This document shows positions 52,791-61,851 of a DNA stretch of 64,000 bases, one piece after another (position 1 is the first letter of the stretch; each line of letters opens with the position of its first letter). Source of the stretch: Salmonella enterica subsp. diarizonae (GTDB taxonomy: Bacteria; Pseudomonadota; Gammaproteobacteria; Enterobacterales; Enterobacteriaceae); the NCBI RefSeq assembly GCF_008692785.1, contig NZ_VXJV01000001.1, positions 558,001-622,000 on the forward strand, in the 5' to 3' direction. A program made the translations under genes and the position numbers. The notes below the pieces were generated by a model that was given only the letters and a program-made list of their open reading frames with translations, was not told the origin of the DNA and searched no databases.

Positions 52791-52941
52791 GTTTATGCAT
52801 TAGCATATACACAAAATCATTCATGCTGCGTCCAGGCGGCAAGAGAGTAAATCCCCGGCGCTTACGCAAGTCAGCGACAGGGGTGAGCGAACGCAGCCAA
52901 CACTGCGGCAGCCTGAAGGATGACGTGTATAAAAGGGGCAT

Positions 52942-54687
52942 ATGGCTGGACGAATCCCACGCGTATTTATTAATGACCTGCTGGCGAGAACCGACATCGT
53001 CGATCTGATCGACGTGCGCGTAAAACTCAAGAAACAGGGCAAGAACTATCACGCGTGTTGTCCATTCCATAATGAGAAAACCCCTTCTTTCACCGTAAAC
53101 GGTGAAAAACAGTTTTATCACTGCTTTGGATGCGGCGCGCATGGCAATGCGATCGACTTTCTGATGAATTACGACAAGCTCGAATTTGTCGAAACCGTCG
53201 AAGAATTAGCGGCCATGCATAACCTGGAAATCCCCTATGAAGCAGGTACCGGGCTTAGCCAGATAGAGCGCCATCAACGGCAAAACCTCTATCAGTTGAT
53301 GAATGGGCTGAATGACTTTTATCAGCAGTCGCTTACCCATCCTGCGGCAAAACCTGCGCGTGACTATCTGCAAAAGCGCGGTCTGAGCGCTGAAATTATT
53401 CAGCGTTTCGCCATTGGTTTCGCGCCGCCAGGTTGGGATAACGCATTAAAGCGCTTCGGTAATAACAGCGATAACAAAGCATTGTTGCTGGATGCCGGAA
53501 TGCTGGTCAATAACGAGCAGGGCAGCACTTACGATCGTTTCCGTAATCGGGTCATGTTCCCTATTCGGGATAAACGCGGCAGGGTGATTGGTTTTGGCGG
53601 TCGAGTTCTGGGGAACGACACGCCGAAATACCTTAACTCTCCGGAAACCGACATTTTCCATAAAGGCCGCCAGCTATATGGCCTTTATGAGGCTCAGCAA
53701 TATAGTGCTGAACCGCAACGCTTGCTTGTGGTCGAAGGTTATATGGATGTCGTCGCACTAGCGCAATATGACATTAACTATGCGGTCGCCTCGCTGGGTA
53801 CCTCAACCACGGCAGACCATATGCATATGTTATTCCGGGCGACAAACAACGTGATTTGCTGTTACGACGGCGACCGGGCAGGCCGTGATGCCGCGTGGAG
53901 AGCCCTGGAAACAGCAATGCCCTATATGACCGACGGTCGGCAGGTACGCTTTATGTTTTTACCTGACGGCGAAGACCCGGATACGCTGGTGCGTAAAGAA
54001 GGCAAGGCGGCTTTCGAAGCGCGGATGGAGCAGGCGCAGCCGCTCTCTACGTTTCTGTTTAATAGCCTCCTGCCGCAGGTGGATTTAAGCTCGCCGGATG
54101 GCAGCACGCAGTTAGCCGCGCTGGCGCTGCCGCTCATTAATCAGGTGCCTGGCGACGCGCACCGTATTCAGTTGCGCCAGACGCTGGGGCTGAAGTTAGG
54201 CATTTTCGATGATAGTCAGCTTGATCGTTTAGTGCCAAAACAGGCGGAAAGCGGCGTTTCCCGCCCGGCTCCGCAGCTAAAACGCACGACCATGCGTATA
54301 CTGATAGGATTACTGGTGCAGAATCCGGATCTCGCGCCGTTAGTGCCGCCCTTAGACGCGCTGGATCAGAATAAGCTGCCGGGACTTGGCTTATTTAAAG
54401 AATTGGTCAAAACTTGTTTGGCTCAGCCAGGTCTTACTACCGGACAACTTCTGGAACTCTACCGTGGCACAAATGATGCTGCGACCCTTGAAAAATTATC
54501 GATGTGGGACGATATAGCAGATAAGGCGATTGCCGAAAAGACCTTTACCGACTCACTCAACCATATGTTTGATTCGCTGCTGCAACTGCGACAAGAAGAG
54601 CTGATCGCTCGCGATCGCACTCACGGTTTAAGCAGCGAAGAACGCCGAGAGCTCTGGACGTTAAACCAGGAGCTGGCCAGAAAATGA
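52942..54687 (+). CDS. dnaG: DnaG, DNA primase
   Basis: A 581-residue primase. The zinc site is Cys40, His43, Cys61, Cys64 (CPFHNEKTPSF and FGCG); TOPRIM shows VVEGYMDVVAL and YDGDRAGRDAA (about residues 260-320); the C-terminal helicase-binding domain occupies about 435-581. It makes RNA primers at the fork with DnaB. A poor ribosome site (no clear Shine-Dalgarno; AAAAGGGGC is 5-10 bases up) fits low expression. Confidence 0.98.
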   Translation: MAGRIPRVFINDLLARTDIVDLIDVRVKLKKQGKNYHACCPFHNEKTPSFTVNGEKQFYHCFGCGAHGNAIDFLMNYDKLEFVETVEELAAMHNLEIPYEAGTGLSQIERHQRQNLYQLMNGLNDFYQQSLTHPAAKPARDYLQKRGLSAEIIQRFAIGFAPPGWDNALKRFGNNSDNKALLLDAGMLVNNEQGSTYDRFRNRVMFPIRDKRGRVIGFGGRVLGNDTPKYLNSPETDIFHKGRQLYGLYEAQQYSAEPQRLLVVEGYMDVVALAQYDINYAVASLGTSTTADHMHMLFRATNNVICCYDGDRAGRDAAWRALETAMPYMTDGRQVRFMFLPDGEDPDTLVRKEGKAAFEARMEQAQPLSTFLFNSLLPQVDLSSPDGSTQLAALALPLINQVPGDAHRIQLRQTLGLKLGIFDDSQLDRLVPKQAESGVSRPAPQLKRTTMRILIGLLVQNPDLAPLVPPLDALDQNKLPGLGLFKELVKTCLAQPGLTTGQLLELYRGTNDAATLEKLSMWDDIADKAIAEKTFTDSLNHMFDSLLQLRQEELIARDRTHGLSSEERRELWTLNQELARK

Positions 54688-54782
54688 ATTTAACGGCTTA
54701 AATGCCGCATATCAATCGGGAAGCCCCCGACAGCCGCAGTGAGAGGCAGCGGCCAAAATATAAGTATGCCCTCGCTTTAAAT

Positions 54783-54803
54783 GTCGACAGTTATACCGTC
54801 GAC
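54783..54803 (+). other. Hairpin in the dnaG-rpoD spacer
   Basis: GTCGAC and GTCGAC, self-complementary arms, flank a nine-base loop 34 bp before rpoD. In E. coli this spacer carries an RNase E processing site; the hairpin may mark it. Confidence 0.45.
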
Positions 54804-54836
54804 ACCAATCAAACGAATAAGTGTGGATACCGTCTT

Positions 54837-56684
54837 ATGGAGCAAAACCCGCAGTCACAGCTGAAACTTCTTGTCACCCGTGGTAAGGAGCAAGGCTATC
54901 TGACCTATGCCGAGGTCAATGACCATCTGCCGGAAGATATCGTCGATTCAGATCAAATTGAAGATATCATCCAAATGATCAACGACATGGGTATTCAGGT
55001 GATGGAAGAAGCGCCTGATGCCGATGATCTGCTGCTGGCTGAAAATACCACCAGCACCGATGAAGATGCGGAAGAAGCTGCTGCACAAGTTCTGTCCAGT
55101 GTTGAGTCTGAAATCGGTCGTACGACTGACCCGGTACGCATGTATATGCGTGAAATGGGCACTGTTGAACTGTTGACCCGGGAAGGCGAAATCGACATCG
55201 CTAAGCGTATCGAAGACGGGATCAACCAGGTTCAATGCTCCGTTGCCGAATACCCGGAAGCCATTACCTATCTGCTGGAACAGTACGATCGCGTTGAGGC
55301 TGAAGAGGCCCGTCTGTCCGATCTTATCACCGGCTTTGTCGATCCGAACGCGGAAGAAGATATGGCGCCGACCGCAACTCACGTCGGCTCTGAGCTCTCC
55401 CAGGAAGACCTGGATGATGACGAAGACGAAGATGAAGAAGACGGCGACGATGATGCCGCCGATGACGACAACAGCATTGACCCTGAACTGGCACGCGAAA
55501 AATTCGCAGAGCTACGCGCGCAATACGTCGTCACGCGCGATACCATCAAAGCGAAAGGCCGCAGTCATGCCGCCGCGCAGGAAGAGATTCTGAAGCTGTC
55601 TGAAGTGTTCAAACAGTTCCGTCTGGTACCGAAGCAATTCGACTACCTGGTCAACAGTATGCGCGTGATGATGGATCGCGTTCGTACGCAGGAACGTCTG
55701 ATCATGAAGCTCTGCGTCGAGCAGTGCAAAATGCCGAAGAAAAACTTTATCACGTTGTTCACCGGCAACGAAACCAGCGAAACCTGGTTCAACGCCGCCA
55801 TCGCGATGAACAAACCGTGGTCGGAAAAACTGCACGATGTCGCGGAAGAAGTGCAACGCTGTCTGCAAAAACTGCGGCAGATTGAAGAAGAGACCGGCCT
55901 GACCATCGAACAGGTGAAGGACATCAACCGTCGCATGTCCATCGGGGAAGCGAAAGCCCGTCGTGCGAAGAAAGAGATGGTTGAAGCGAACTTGCGTCTG
56001 GTTATCTCTATCGCCAAGAAATACACCAACCGCGGTCTGCAATTCCTCGATCTGATTCAGGAAGGCAACATCGGTCTGATGAAAGCAGTCGATAAATTTG
56101 AATACCGCCGCGGCTACAAGTTCTCCACCTACGCTACCTGGTGGATTCGTCAGGCGATCACCCGCTCTATCGCAGATCAGGCGCGCACTATCCGCATTCC
56201 GGTGCATATGATTGAGACCATCAACAAACTCAACCGTATTTCCCGGCAGATGCTGCAAGAGATGGGCCGCGAGCCAACGCCGGAAGAGCTGGCTGAACGG
56301 ATGCTGATGCCGGAAGATAAAATTCGTAAGGTGCTGAAAATCGCCAAAGAGCCGATCTCCATGGAAACGCCGATCGGCGACGATGAAGATTCGCATCTGG
56401 GGGACTTCATCGAGGATACCACCCTTGAGCTGCCGCTGGACTCTGCCACCACCGAGAGCCTGCGTGCCGCCACCCACGATGTGCTGGCTGGCCTGACCGC
56501 CCGTGAAGCGAAAGTGCTGCGTATGCGTTTCGGTATTGATATGAACACCGACCATACGCTGGAAGAAGTGGGTAAACAGTTTGATGTTACTCGCGAGCGT
56601 ATCCGTCAGATCGAAGCAAAAGCGCTGCGTAAGCTGCGCCATCCGAGCCGTTCTGAAGTGCTGCGCAGCTTCCTCGACGATTAA
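54837..56684 (+). CDS. rpoD: RpoD, housekeeping sigma-70
   Basis: A 615-residue primary sigma factor, two residues longer than E. coli because of the acidic stretch ([11 protein letters not shown], about residues 185-210). Region 1.1 is N-terminal; region 2 has [20 protein letters not shown]; region 3 follows; region 4.2 ends [20 protein letters not shown]. The start [11 protein letters not shown] was chosen over upstream in-frame codons by family length. Its natural terminator is interrupted by an IS relic. Confidence 0.98.
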   Translation: MEQNPQSQLKLLVTRGKEQGYLTYAEVNDHLPEDIVDSDQIEDIIQMINDMGIQVMEEAPDADDLLLAENTTSTDEDAEEAAAQVLSSVESEIGRTTDPVRMYMREMGTVELLTREGEIDIAKRIEDGINQVQCSVAEYPEAITYLLEQYDRVEAEEARLSDLITGFVDPNAEEDMAPTATHVGSELSQEDLDDDEDEDEEDGDDDAADDDNSIDPELAREKFAELRAQYVVTRDTIKAKGRSHAAAQEEILKLSEVFKQFRLVPKQFDYLVNSMRVMMDRVRTQERLIMKLCVEQCKMPKKNFITLFTGNETSETWFNAAIAMNKPWSEKLHDVAEEVQRCLQKLRQIEEETGLTIEQVKDINRRMSIGEAKARRAKKEMVEANLRLVISIAKKYTNRGLQFLDLIQEGNIGLMKAVDKFEYRRGYKFSTYATWWIRQAITRSIADQARTIRIPVHMIETINKLNRISRQMLQEMGREPTPEELAERMLMPEDKIRKVLKIAKEPISMETPIGDDEDSHLGDFIEDTTLELPLDSATTESLRAATHDVLAGLTAREAKVLRMRFGIDMNTDHTLEEVGKQFDVTRERIRQIEAKALRKLRHPSRSEVLRSFLDD

Positions 56685-56706
56685 TTCGCCGTACACGTAT
56701 AAACAC

Positions 56707-56718
56707 CACCGCGAGGTG
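56707..56718. repeat. Left target-site duplication of the IS4 relic
   Basis: CACCGCGAGGTG abuts the left inverted repeat; the partner CACCGCGAGCTG abuts the right end (57101-57112). They match at 11 of 12 bases. Confidence 0.8.
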
Positions 56719-57100
56719 TAATGCCGATCAGTTAAGGATCGGTTTACCGATCCAGTGGCTATGTAAGAATCCGGAGATGCTCACCCGTTTCCGGATTTTT
56801 TTATGCACATTGGACAGGCTTTTGATCTGGTATCACGTTACGACTCCCTGCGCAAACGTCGCCTGTCGCTGGAAATGATGGTCTGGTGCATTGTCGGTAT
56901 GGCGCTTCCCCCCTTCATCAGATAGTAAATCGTCTGGACAGCCATCGTCGGGCCGCATCCCGGAACTGATGCCTGACCTGGAAAGCTGAAGTTACCGACA
57001 AGAAGGGAAAGAGCCTTCCCGAGGGTGGTAAAAGAGAGGCCCTGGAAATACCCCACAGCCCCGAAAAAGGACCAGTCAGTTGCTTAACTGGCTGGCATTA
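56719..57100 (+). mobile_element. Decayed IS4-family insertion sequence in the rpoD terminator
   Basis: The left end TAATGCCGATCAGTTAAG and the right end, read inward, TAATGCCAGCCAGTTAAG match at 15 of 18 bases, like IS4 ends. Inside, a transposase start reads MHIGQAFDLVSRYDSLR, then jumps to KRRLSLEMMVWCIVGMAL; after a frameshift PLHQIVNRLD appears; then GRIPELM and the C-terminus KLPTRRERAFPRVVKERPW ending QSVA and stop. All fit the IS4 InsG transposase with at least three internal deletions. About 382 bp of an original 1.4 kb remain, so it cannot move itself. A 12-bp flanking repeat confirms insertion. Confidence 0.9.
56768..56802 (+). terminator. IS-borne terminator downstream of rpoD
   Basis: AATCCGGA and TCCGGATT make a perfect eight-base stem with a 14-base loop and seven T residues after. 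It lies in the IS left end, before the transposase start, and now probably terminates rpoD. Confidence 0.85.
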
Positions 57101-57112
57101 CACCGCGAGCTG
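57101..57112. repeat. Right target-site duplication of the IS4 relic
   Basis: CACCGCGAGCTG follows the right IS end and precedes GCGTTTTTT, the orphaned half of the original rpoD terminator. Confidence 0.8.
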
Positions 57113-57200
57113 GCGTTTTTTATCAGGTCACGCGCAAGCGCCCTATTTGGCCTACAAAATTTTTACAAAGTGCGAGTATTCGCGTCCTCATTCAACATTG

Positions 57201-57707
57201 TTATAGCCCACGCATAATGAGCGCCTGATCCAGCTCACGATAAGCTTCGACCAGTTTTTCCGTTTTAATACGGTTTAAACCGCTGGGATTCGGCAATACC
57301 CACACCATCGTCGCGCCAATGGCGATATTTTGTTTACCCCAGGCGATACCGCGCTGGCTGAATCCCTGTTCAAAAGCCTGTTTACCAAGCACCGCCAGCG
57401 CCGCAGGCTGGTAATCCTCTATCTTTTCAATCAGGCTTCGCCCGCCGCTACGTAACTCATGCAACTTCACTTCTGTCGCCTGAACAGTCGGTCGGTCGAC
57501 TAATTTCGTTACCCCGCAGCGAAAATCCAGTAATTTTTCCGCCTCCTCCGGTTTCAACTGTCGATCGGTAAAACCAGCCAAATGAATAACCTTCCAGAAA
57601 CGATTCGCAGGATGAGCAAACGGGAAGCCGGTATTCGCCGAGGAGAGCCCCGGATTGATGCCGCAAAAAACCACCCGTAGCCCTGGCACCAGTATGTCCT
57701 TAACCAT
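57201..57707 (-). CDS. mug: Mug, G/U mismatch-specific uracil/thymine DNA glycosylase
   Basis: A 168-residue glycosylase removing uracil, ethenocytosine and thymine opposite G. The catalytic NPG motif is [14 protein letters not shown] (about residues 15-28), and the C-terminal wedge is [20 protein letters not shown] precedes the ATG at 57707. Cytoplasmic base-excision repair. It is convergent with the IS relic region. Confidence 0.97.
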   Translation of the reverse strand: MVKDILVPGLRVVFCGINPGLSSANTGFPFAHPANRFWKVIHLAGFTDRQLKPEEAEKLLDFRCGVTKLVDRPTVQATEVKLHELRSGGRSLIEKIEDYQPAALAVLGKQAFEQGFSQRGIAWGKQNIAIGATMVWVLPNPSGLNRIKTEKLVEAYRELDQALIMRGL

Positions 57708-57832
57708 TATCACTCCTGAGCAATACAATGTTCTTTAAGTATAACGGTTTGAAAATACATTGTTTATAAAAACAGCACCCGCACGGTTATGGCTGGATTG
57801 CTGCGTAAAGTTACATTATAATCCACCGCCAC

Positions 57833-57908
57833 GGCCCCTTAGCTCAGTGGTTAGAGCAGGCGACTCATAATCGCTTGGTCGCTGGTTCAAGTCCAGCAGG
57901 GGCCACCA
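57833..57908 (+). tRNA. ileX: tRNA-Ile2 with CAU anticodon (lysidine-modified, reads AUA)
   Basis: A 76-nt cloverleaf with encoded CCA. The acceptor GGCCCCT pairs with AGGGGCC; the anticodon CAT is at 57866-57868, position 34-36; GGTTCAAGTCC is the T arm. The sequence is that of the ileX gene, whose C34 is changed to lysidine by TilS so that it reads AUA. tRNA scanners may call it Met. Confidence 0.95.
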
Positions 57909-57934
57909 AATTTTAGCTTTAAAATCATATAATT

Positions 57935-57960
57935 AAGCCACTCGAAAGAGTGGCTTTTTT
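57935..57960 (+). terminator. Intrinsic terminator after ileX
   Basis: AAGCCACTC and GAGTGGCTT make a nine-base stem with a GAAA tetraloop and then TTTT. It ends the tRNA transcript. Confidence 0.95.
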
Positions 57961-57987
57961 ATTTCTCAATCTCAAAGTGACGATAAA

Positions 57988-58212
57988 ATGGCGGTAAATA
58001 CTCTATTGCCATATGATTGGCTTAGCCTTCTGACAAATAGTTCTCTCATCCCCGCATCCGCTTTTGTTGCTATTTGTCTTTTCATTCTCAGAGAGTTGCT
58101 AGACGGATGTCGAAAAGCTAAGGCCAGGAAACATGAGATTCGAGCGTTAAAGCAAATTTTCGCGCGCGAATGCCAACTTGCCTGGTTCATGCTACGTCCA
58201 TCTGCGGGATGA
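57988..58212 (+). CDS. Small hypothetical protein, possibly truncated
   Basis: A 74-residue frame starting MAVNTLLPYDWLSLLTNSSL, with one membrane helix at about residues 22-38 and then a basic helix (CRKAKARKHEIRALKQIFAREC). It stops abruptly with RPSAG. No strong ribosome site precedes it. Its position 27 bp after the tRNA terminator, and the sudden end, suggest the remaining part of a longer membrane-anchored protein brought in next to the tRNA gene. I do not recognise the family. The following 26 bases before yqjH hold nothing. Confidence 0.45.
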   Translation: MAVNTLLPYDWLSLLTNSSLIPASAFVAICLFILRELLDGCRKAKARKHEIRALKQIFARECQLAWFMLRPSAG

Positions 58213-58238
58213 GAGACCGGGGGTTAACGCCTCTACAG

Positions 58239-59006
58239 TTACTTACGATGCCAATAGGCTGCCGCACGTACCAGGTGTGGATCAAACCCAATTTCAAAGC
58301 GCTGACTTAAACGTTTCACCGTCTTGCCTTCGCCAGTAATCCAGATGAAATAGTCTGATTCTGGTATTATCAGCTGCGACAGGCGCGTTTGTATTGCCTG
58401 TTCATCGCCGCCAACAACATACTCCACAGTCATGTCCGCCAAATGGGCGAGATAATCGCGATATGCCGCATCCTGAATGCTCACCAGCGCGGTTACTGCG
58501 GGACGTGCAGGCAGACGGCTAAGCGATTCCAGACGACGACGCAGCGCGGGCATACCGGACTCATCGCAGACATAAACCTGACAGCCATAGTCTTCCGGCA
58601 CCACCAGCGACCCGCGCGGCCCGCCAATCGTCAGTATATCGCCTTCACGCGCTTCCATTGCCCAACGGCTGGCTACGCCGCCATCGTGGATAAAGAAATC
58701 CAGCGCCAGCTCGCGACGTGCCTCATCATACAGCGGCGTGTAATCCCTGGAGGTCGGACGAACACCCTCCCCCCAGATAATGCCTTCCTCAGTGACTGTC
58801 GGGGGCGTAAAGTGGCTGCCTGGCTCAGGAAAAAAGACTTTCGTGTGATCGTCAAAGCCCTGGGATGTGAAACCCTCCAGCGCCTCGCCGCCAAGTACGA
58901 TCCGCTGAAATCCTGCGCTAATACGTTCTACCCGCAGAACGGTCAGCTCGCGAAAACGCAATTCATTACGAACACGCTGTGGATAGCGTACAGATGATGT
59001 CGTCAT
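58239..59006 (-). CDS. yqjH: YqjH (NfeF), NADPH-dependent ferric-chelate reductase
   Basis: A 255-residue siderophore-interacting protein (SIP) with an N-terminal FAD-binding barrel (RPTSRDYTPLYDEARRELALDF near residues 82-103) and a C-terminal NADPH domain (VYVCDESGMPALRR, about 145-158). It reduces ferric citrate and ferri-siderophores in the cytosol. It diverges from yqjI, whose product represses it with Ni; a Fur-box match lies between. Confidence 0.95.
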   Translation of the reverse strand: MTTSSVRYPQRVRNELRFRELTVLRVERISAGFQRIVLGGEALEGFTSQGFDDHTKVFFPEPGSHFTPPTVTEEGIIWGEGVRPTSRDYTPLYDEARRELALDFFIHDGGVASRWAMEAREGDILTIGGPRGSLVVPEDYGCQVYVCDESGMPALRRRLESLSRLPARPAVTALVSIQDAAYRDYLAHLADMTVEYVVGGDEQAIQTRLSQLIIPESDYFIWITGEGKTVKRLSQRFEIGFDPHLVRAAAYWHRK

Positions 59007-59026
59007 TTTTTGCCTTCGTAAAATAA

Positions 59027-59042
59027 TACGATATATCTAAAT
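59027..59042. promoter_or_regulatory. YqjI-type operator near yqjH
   Basis: TACGATATATCTAAAT contains the palindrome GATATATC (59030-59037), matching the core of the operator next to yqjI (TTAGATATATCTAA). It sits 20-35 bp upstream of the yqjH start. Confidence 0.7.
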
Positions 59043-59055
59043 TAAAGTTTTAAAT

Positions 59056-59074
59056 GATAATGATTGTTAATCAT
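59056..59074. promoter_or_regulatory. Candidate Fur box between yqjH and yqjI
   Basis: GATAATGATTGTTAATCAT matches the Fur consensus GATAATGATAATCATTATC at 12 of 19 positions, with the first nine bases perfect. It fits iron repression of yqjH. Confidence 0.65.
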
Positions 59075-59199
59075 GAAAAATGCAACTGTTTTTTGATAGT
59101 GTTCTTGCTGCGCTTCGTTACTCACCACTTAAAAAATAAATCGTTATAAATTAATAAATTATAATAAAAAACAATCTTAGCCTTGCTAAAAGCCAACAC

Positions 59200-59226
59200 T
59201 TAGATATAAATTAGATATATCTAAAT
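59200..59226. promoter_or_regulatory. YqjI autoregulatory operator
   Basis: TTAGATATATCTAA (59211-59224) is a perfect 14-bp palindrome; a further TTAGATATAAA repeat lies just left (59200-59210). It sits 18 bp before yqjI, as expected for PadR-type autorepression. Confidence 0.75.
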
Positions 59227-59241
59227 AAGCAGGAGGCAATG

Positions 59242-59886
59242 ATGCAAAATCAACATGAAGGGTGCTGCAAAAACCGGGAGCATAAGCACGATGGCTGCTG
59301 TAAAGATCGGGAACATCAGCATGAAGGCTGCCATAGCGCGCATCAGCATGAGAACGCCAGTTGCGGCGGCGAACACCGTCACGGACACGGCTGCGGCCGT
59401 CATGAACGGGGCGGCGGCCGGCGTCAGAGATTTTTTGGCCACGGCGAACTTCGGCTGGTCATCCTTGATATCCTGACCCGGGACGCCAGCCACGGCTATG
59501 AACTGATTAAAGCGATAGAAAACCTGACGGGGGGCGGCTATACGCCAAGCGCCGGCGTGATCTACCCTACGCTGGATTTTTTACAGGACCAGCAATTTAT
59601 CACTATTAGCGACGAAGAAGGCGGGCGGAAGAAAATCGCGATTACCGCGAAGGGCGAGCAATGGCTTGATGAAAATCGCGAACATCTGACGCATATTCAG
59701 ACGCGGCTAAAAGCCCGTTGCGTCGGCATGGAGTTACGTAAAAATCCGCAGATGAAGCGGGCGCTGGATAACTTCAAGGCCGTGCTGGATCTGCGGATAA
59801 ACCACAGCGATATCAACGACGCGCAAATCAAACGCATTATCGGCGTGATTGATCGCGCGGCGCTGGAGATCGCCGAACTGGATTAA
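59242..59886 (+). CDS. yqjI: YqjI (NfeR), nickel-responsive PadR-family repressor
   Basis: A 214-residue repressor. The first 60 residues are rich in His and Cys (repeats of HEGCCK, HDGCCK and HEGC spaced by ten residues, then GHGCGRH), a metal-binding tail. A PadR winged-helix follows at about 65-140 ([22 protein letters not shown]) with a C-terminal dimerisation helix. AGGAGG is five bases before the chosen ATG; another ATG is just upstream (59239). In E. coli YqjI needs Ni and/or Fe and represses yqjH. Confidence 0.93.
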   Translation: MQNQHEGCCKNREHKHDGCCKDREHQHEGCHSAHQHENASCGGEHRHGHGCGRHERGGGRRQRFFGHGELRLVILDILTRDASHGYELIKAIENLTGGGYTPSAGVIYPTLDFLQDQQFITISDEEGGRKKIAITAKGEQWLDENREHLTHIQTRLKARCVGMELRKNPQMKRALDNFKAVLDLRINHSDINDAQIKRIIGVIDRAALEIAELD

Positions 59887-61448
59887 GCAGGCTGCGCGTC
59901 CTCTTCCCGGACGCGGAACACGTTAACCAGCTCTTTTAAATGTAACGCCTGTTCGTTCAGCGACGCCGCGGCGGCAACAGACTCCTCCACAAGGCAGGAG
60001 TTTTGTTGCGTGGCGGCGTCAATCAGGCCAATCGCGCTGTTAATCTGCGAAATACCGTCAGTTTGCTCGCGGCTGGCCTGCCCAATCTCACGTAATATCA
60101 CATCCATCTCTTCGACGTTGTCCACCATGCCATTAATCAGGGCGCTGGCTTTCTCCACCAGTTGCATACCTTCCTGGGTCTGACTGGTTGAATCTTCAAT
60201 CAAATTACGGATTTCACTGGCCGACGAGGCGCTCTTTTGCGCCAACTGGCGAACCTCCCCCGCGACAACGGCAAAACCGCGCCCATGTTCGCCCGCGCGC
60301 GCCGCTTCAACCGCCGCGTTCAGTGCCAGAATATTGGTCTGAAAGGCAATGGAATCAATGATATTGATGATATCCGACATACGATTTGCCGTATCGTTAA
60401 TGACGCGCATTTTCTGCGTCACTTGATTCATCATCTCACCGTTGTTTTTCACCACGCTGGCGGCGCCGGCAGAGAGTTTGGTCGCTTCACTGGTATGATC
60501 AGCCGTATTTTTAACCGTGGCGGTAATCTGTTCCATCGACGCCGCCGTTTCTTCAACTGAGCTGGCCTGCTCTTCCGTACGCGCCGCCAAATCCTGGTTA
60601 CCGGCGACAATTTGCGCCGCCGCCGTGGAGATACTTTCCGAACCGTTTTGCACTTCCTGTACGATATCCAACAGACGCGTTTTCATCGCCATCAACGCTT
60701 GCAGTAGCACGCCCGTTTCATCTTTATAGTCGGTGGTGATATGGCGAGTCAGATCGCCATCGGCAATCGCCTCGGCAAAGCGTACCGCTTCATCAAGCGG
60801 TCGGGTAATGGAACGTACGATATACCATCCCATTACGCATCCGGCGGCGATGCTTATCAGCGCCAGGGTAATTAACAGCGTCCGGTTAGTTTTAAAATCT
60901 CCTTCGACCTGCACGCCCGCGTTGTGCATCTGCGCATCCTGAACGGCGATAAGCTCCTGAACTTTATCCTTATAGACCTTTTGCACCTGCACCGTTCTGG
61001 TCATCATCTCCTGAATGGCCGCCTGACGATTATGGCTTTGAATATCTTGCAAAATACGGAATCGGGACTCCAGGTATTGCTGGCGCGCTTCACGGATCTC
61101 GGTAATGATTTTCTGCGAAGCCGCATCGTGACGATTGCTGGAAAGCTCATCCAGTAGCGCCGTAATACGCTGGCTTATCTCATCCAGCTCTTTCTGCGAA
61201 CTCTGGCTCCAGCGCCCCTCCTCATCCAGTAGCATGAGCTGCTGCGCGATGATGAAATCATTAAAATTATCGATTAACAGATTGGCTTTCACCGTGGTGG
61301 GATAATCATTGGTAATAATGTTCTGCATACCTGTATTAGCCCGATCAAGGCTAAACAAAGACAGAGCGGAACTCACTACCATGAGTACAATGAATAAACC
61401 AAAGGCAATAAATAATTTCGAACGTATTTTAATGTTATGCAAAAACAT
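59883..61448 (-). CDS. mcpC: Methyl-accepting chemotaxis receptor (McpC type)
   Basis: A 521-residue receptor: membrane span at about 8-30, periplasmic four-helix sensor about 34-185, second span about 187-207, HAMP, then the signalling helical hairpin whose tip is [26 protein letters not shown] ([19 protein letters not shown]). The end ...REEDAQPA lacks the NWETF pentapeptide that tethers CheR/CheB, so adaptation depends on other receptors. GGGAGAAAAT supports the ATG at 61448. It probably is STM3216/McpC; it has its own sigma-28 promoter and overlaps the yqjI stop by four bases. Confidence 0.9.
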   Translation of the reverse strand: MFLHNIKIRSKLFIAFGLFIVLMVVSSALSLFSLDRANTGMQNIITNDYPTTVKANLLIDNFNDFIIAQQLMLLDEEGRWSQSSQKELDEISQRITALLDELSSNRHDAASQKIITEIREARQQYLESRFRILQDIQSHNRQAAIQEMMTRTVQVQKVYKDKVQELIAVQDAQMHNAGVQVEGDFKTNRTLLITLALISIAAGCVMGWYIVRSITRPLDEAVRFAEAIADGDLTRHITTDYKDETGVLLQALMAMKTRLLDIVQEVQNGSESISTAAAQIVAGNQDLAARTEEQASSVEETAASMEQITATVKNTADHTSEATKLSAGAASVVKNNGEMMNQVTQKMRVINDTANRMSDIINIIDSIAFQTNILALNAAVEAARAGEHGRGFAVVAGEVRQLAQKSASSASEIRNLIEDSTSQTQEGMQLVEKASALINGMVDNVEEMDVILREIGQASREQTDGISQINSAIGLIDAATQQNSCLVEESVAAAASLNEQALHLKELVNVFRVREEDAQPA

Positions 61449-61487
61449 ATTTTCTCCCTGGGATTGCATATCCTCATACAGGAAGGT

Positions 61488-61514
61488 TTATCGGCAAAAA
61501 TGTTACTAACTTTA
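61488..61514 (-). promoter_or_regulatory. Sigma-28 promoter of mcpC
   Basis: On the minus strand, TAAAGTTA (61507-61514), an 11-bp spacer and GCCGATAA (61488-61495) give 7/8 and 8/8 matches to the sigma-28 consensus. It is about 40 bp before the start codon. Confidence 0.93.
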
Positions 61515-61790
61515 TGATATTGATCGTTTTTTATTTCGGAACATTATTAGTAAATAAATTTTATCGATTACAGAAAAATGAGCCAATAGTGATATGAATT
61601 GACACTCATAATGAAAGAAATATGCTAAAAGGTTAACCATTTCTAATTAATTAACCAAGCTGGCACCTCTAAATAGGTAGACAGAAGAGAAAAAATAACA
61701 GTTATATTAAAATTTATTTACATGATTTTTAACGGTATATGTGACTGGTACTCTCTATGACGGCAGAAACCTTCCTCTATCAGAGCGCAT

Positions 61791-61820
61791 CCGCCCGGTA
61801 GGCCTGTTGCTGCCGGGCGG
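61791..61820. repeat. REP-like hairpin after aer
   Basis: CCGCCCGG and CCGGGCGG form a perfect eight-base stem with a 14-base loop containing TAGGCCTG. Without a T-run it resembles a REP or structure-stabilised 3' end more than a terminator. Confidence 0.6.
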
Positions 61821-61851
61821 ACGTCAGTACGGCTGTCACCTGCAAATAAAC

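Larger units (their letters stand above)
61449..61851. other. Gap between mcpC and aer
   Basis: Holds the mcpC sigma-28 promoter at the left and an aer 3' hairpin at the right (61791-61820). The A/T-rich middle (61520-61745) has no supportable gene. Confidence 0.55.

Noticed and set aside
56838..57056. Minus-strand open frame across the IS relic
   Set aside because: It runs antisense to recognisable transposase pieces and crosses deletion junctions; it is a chance frame.
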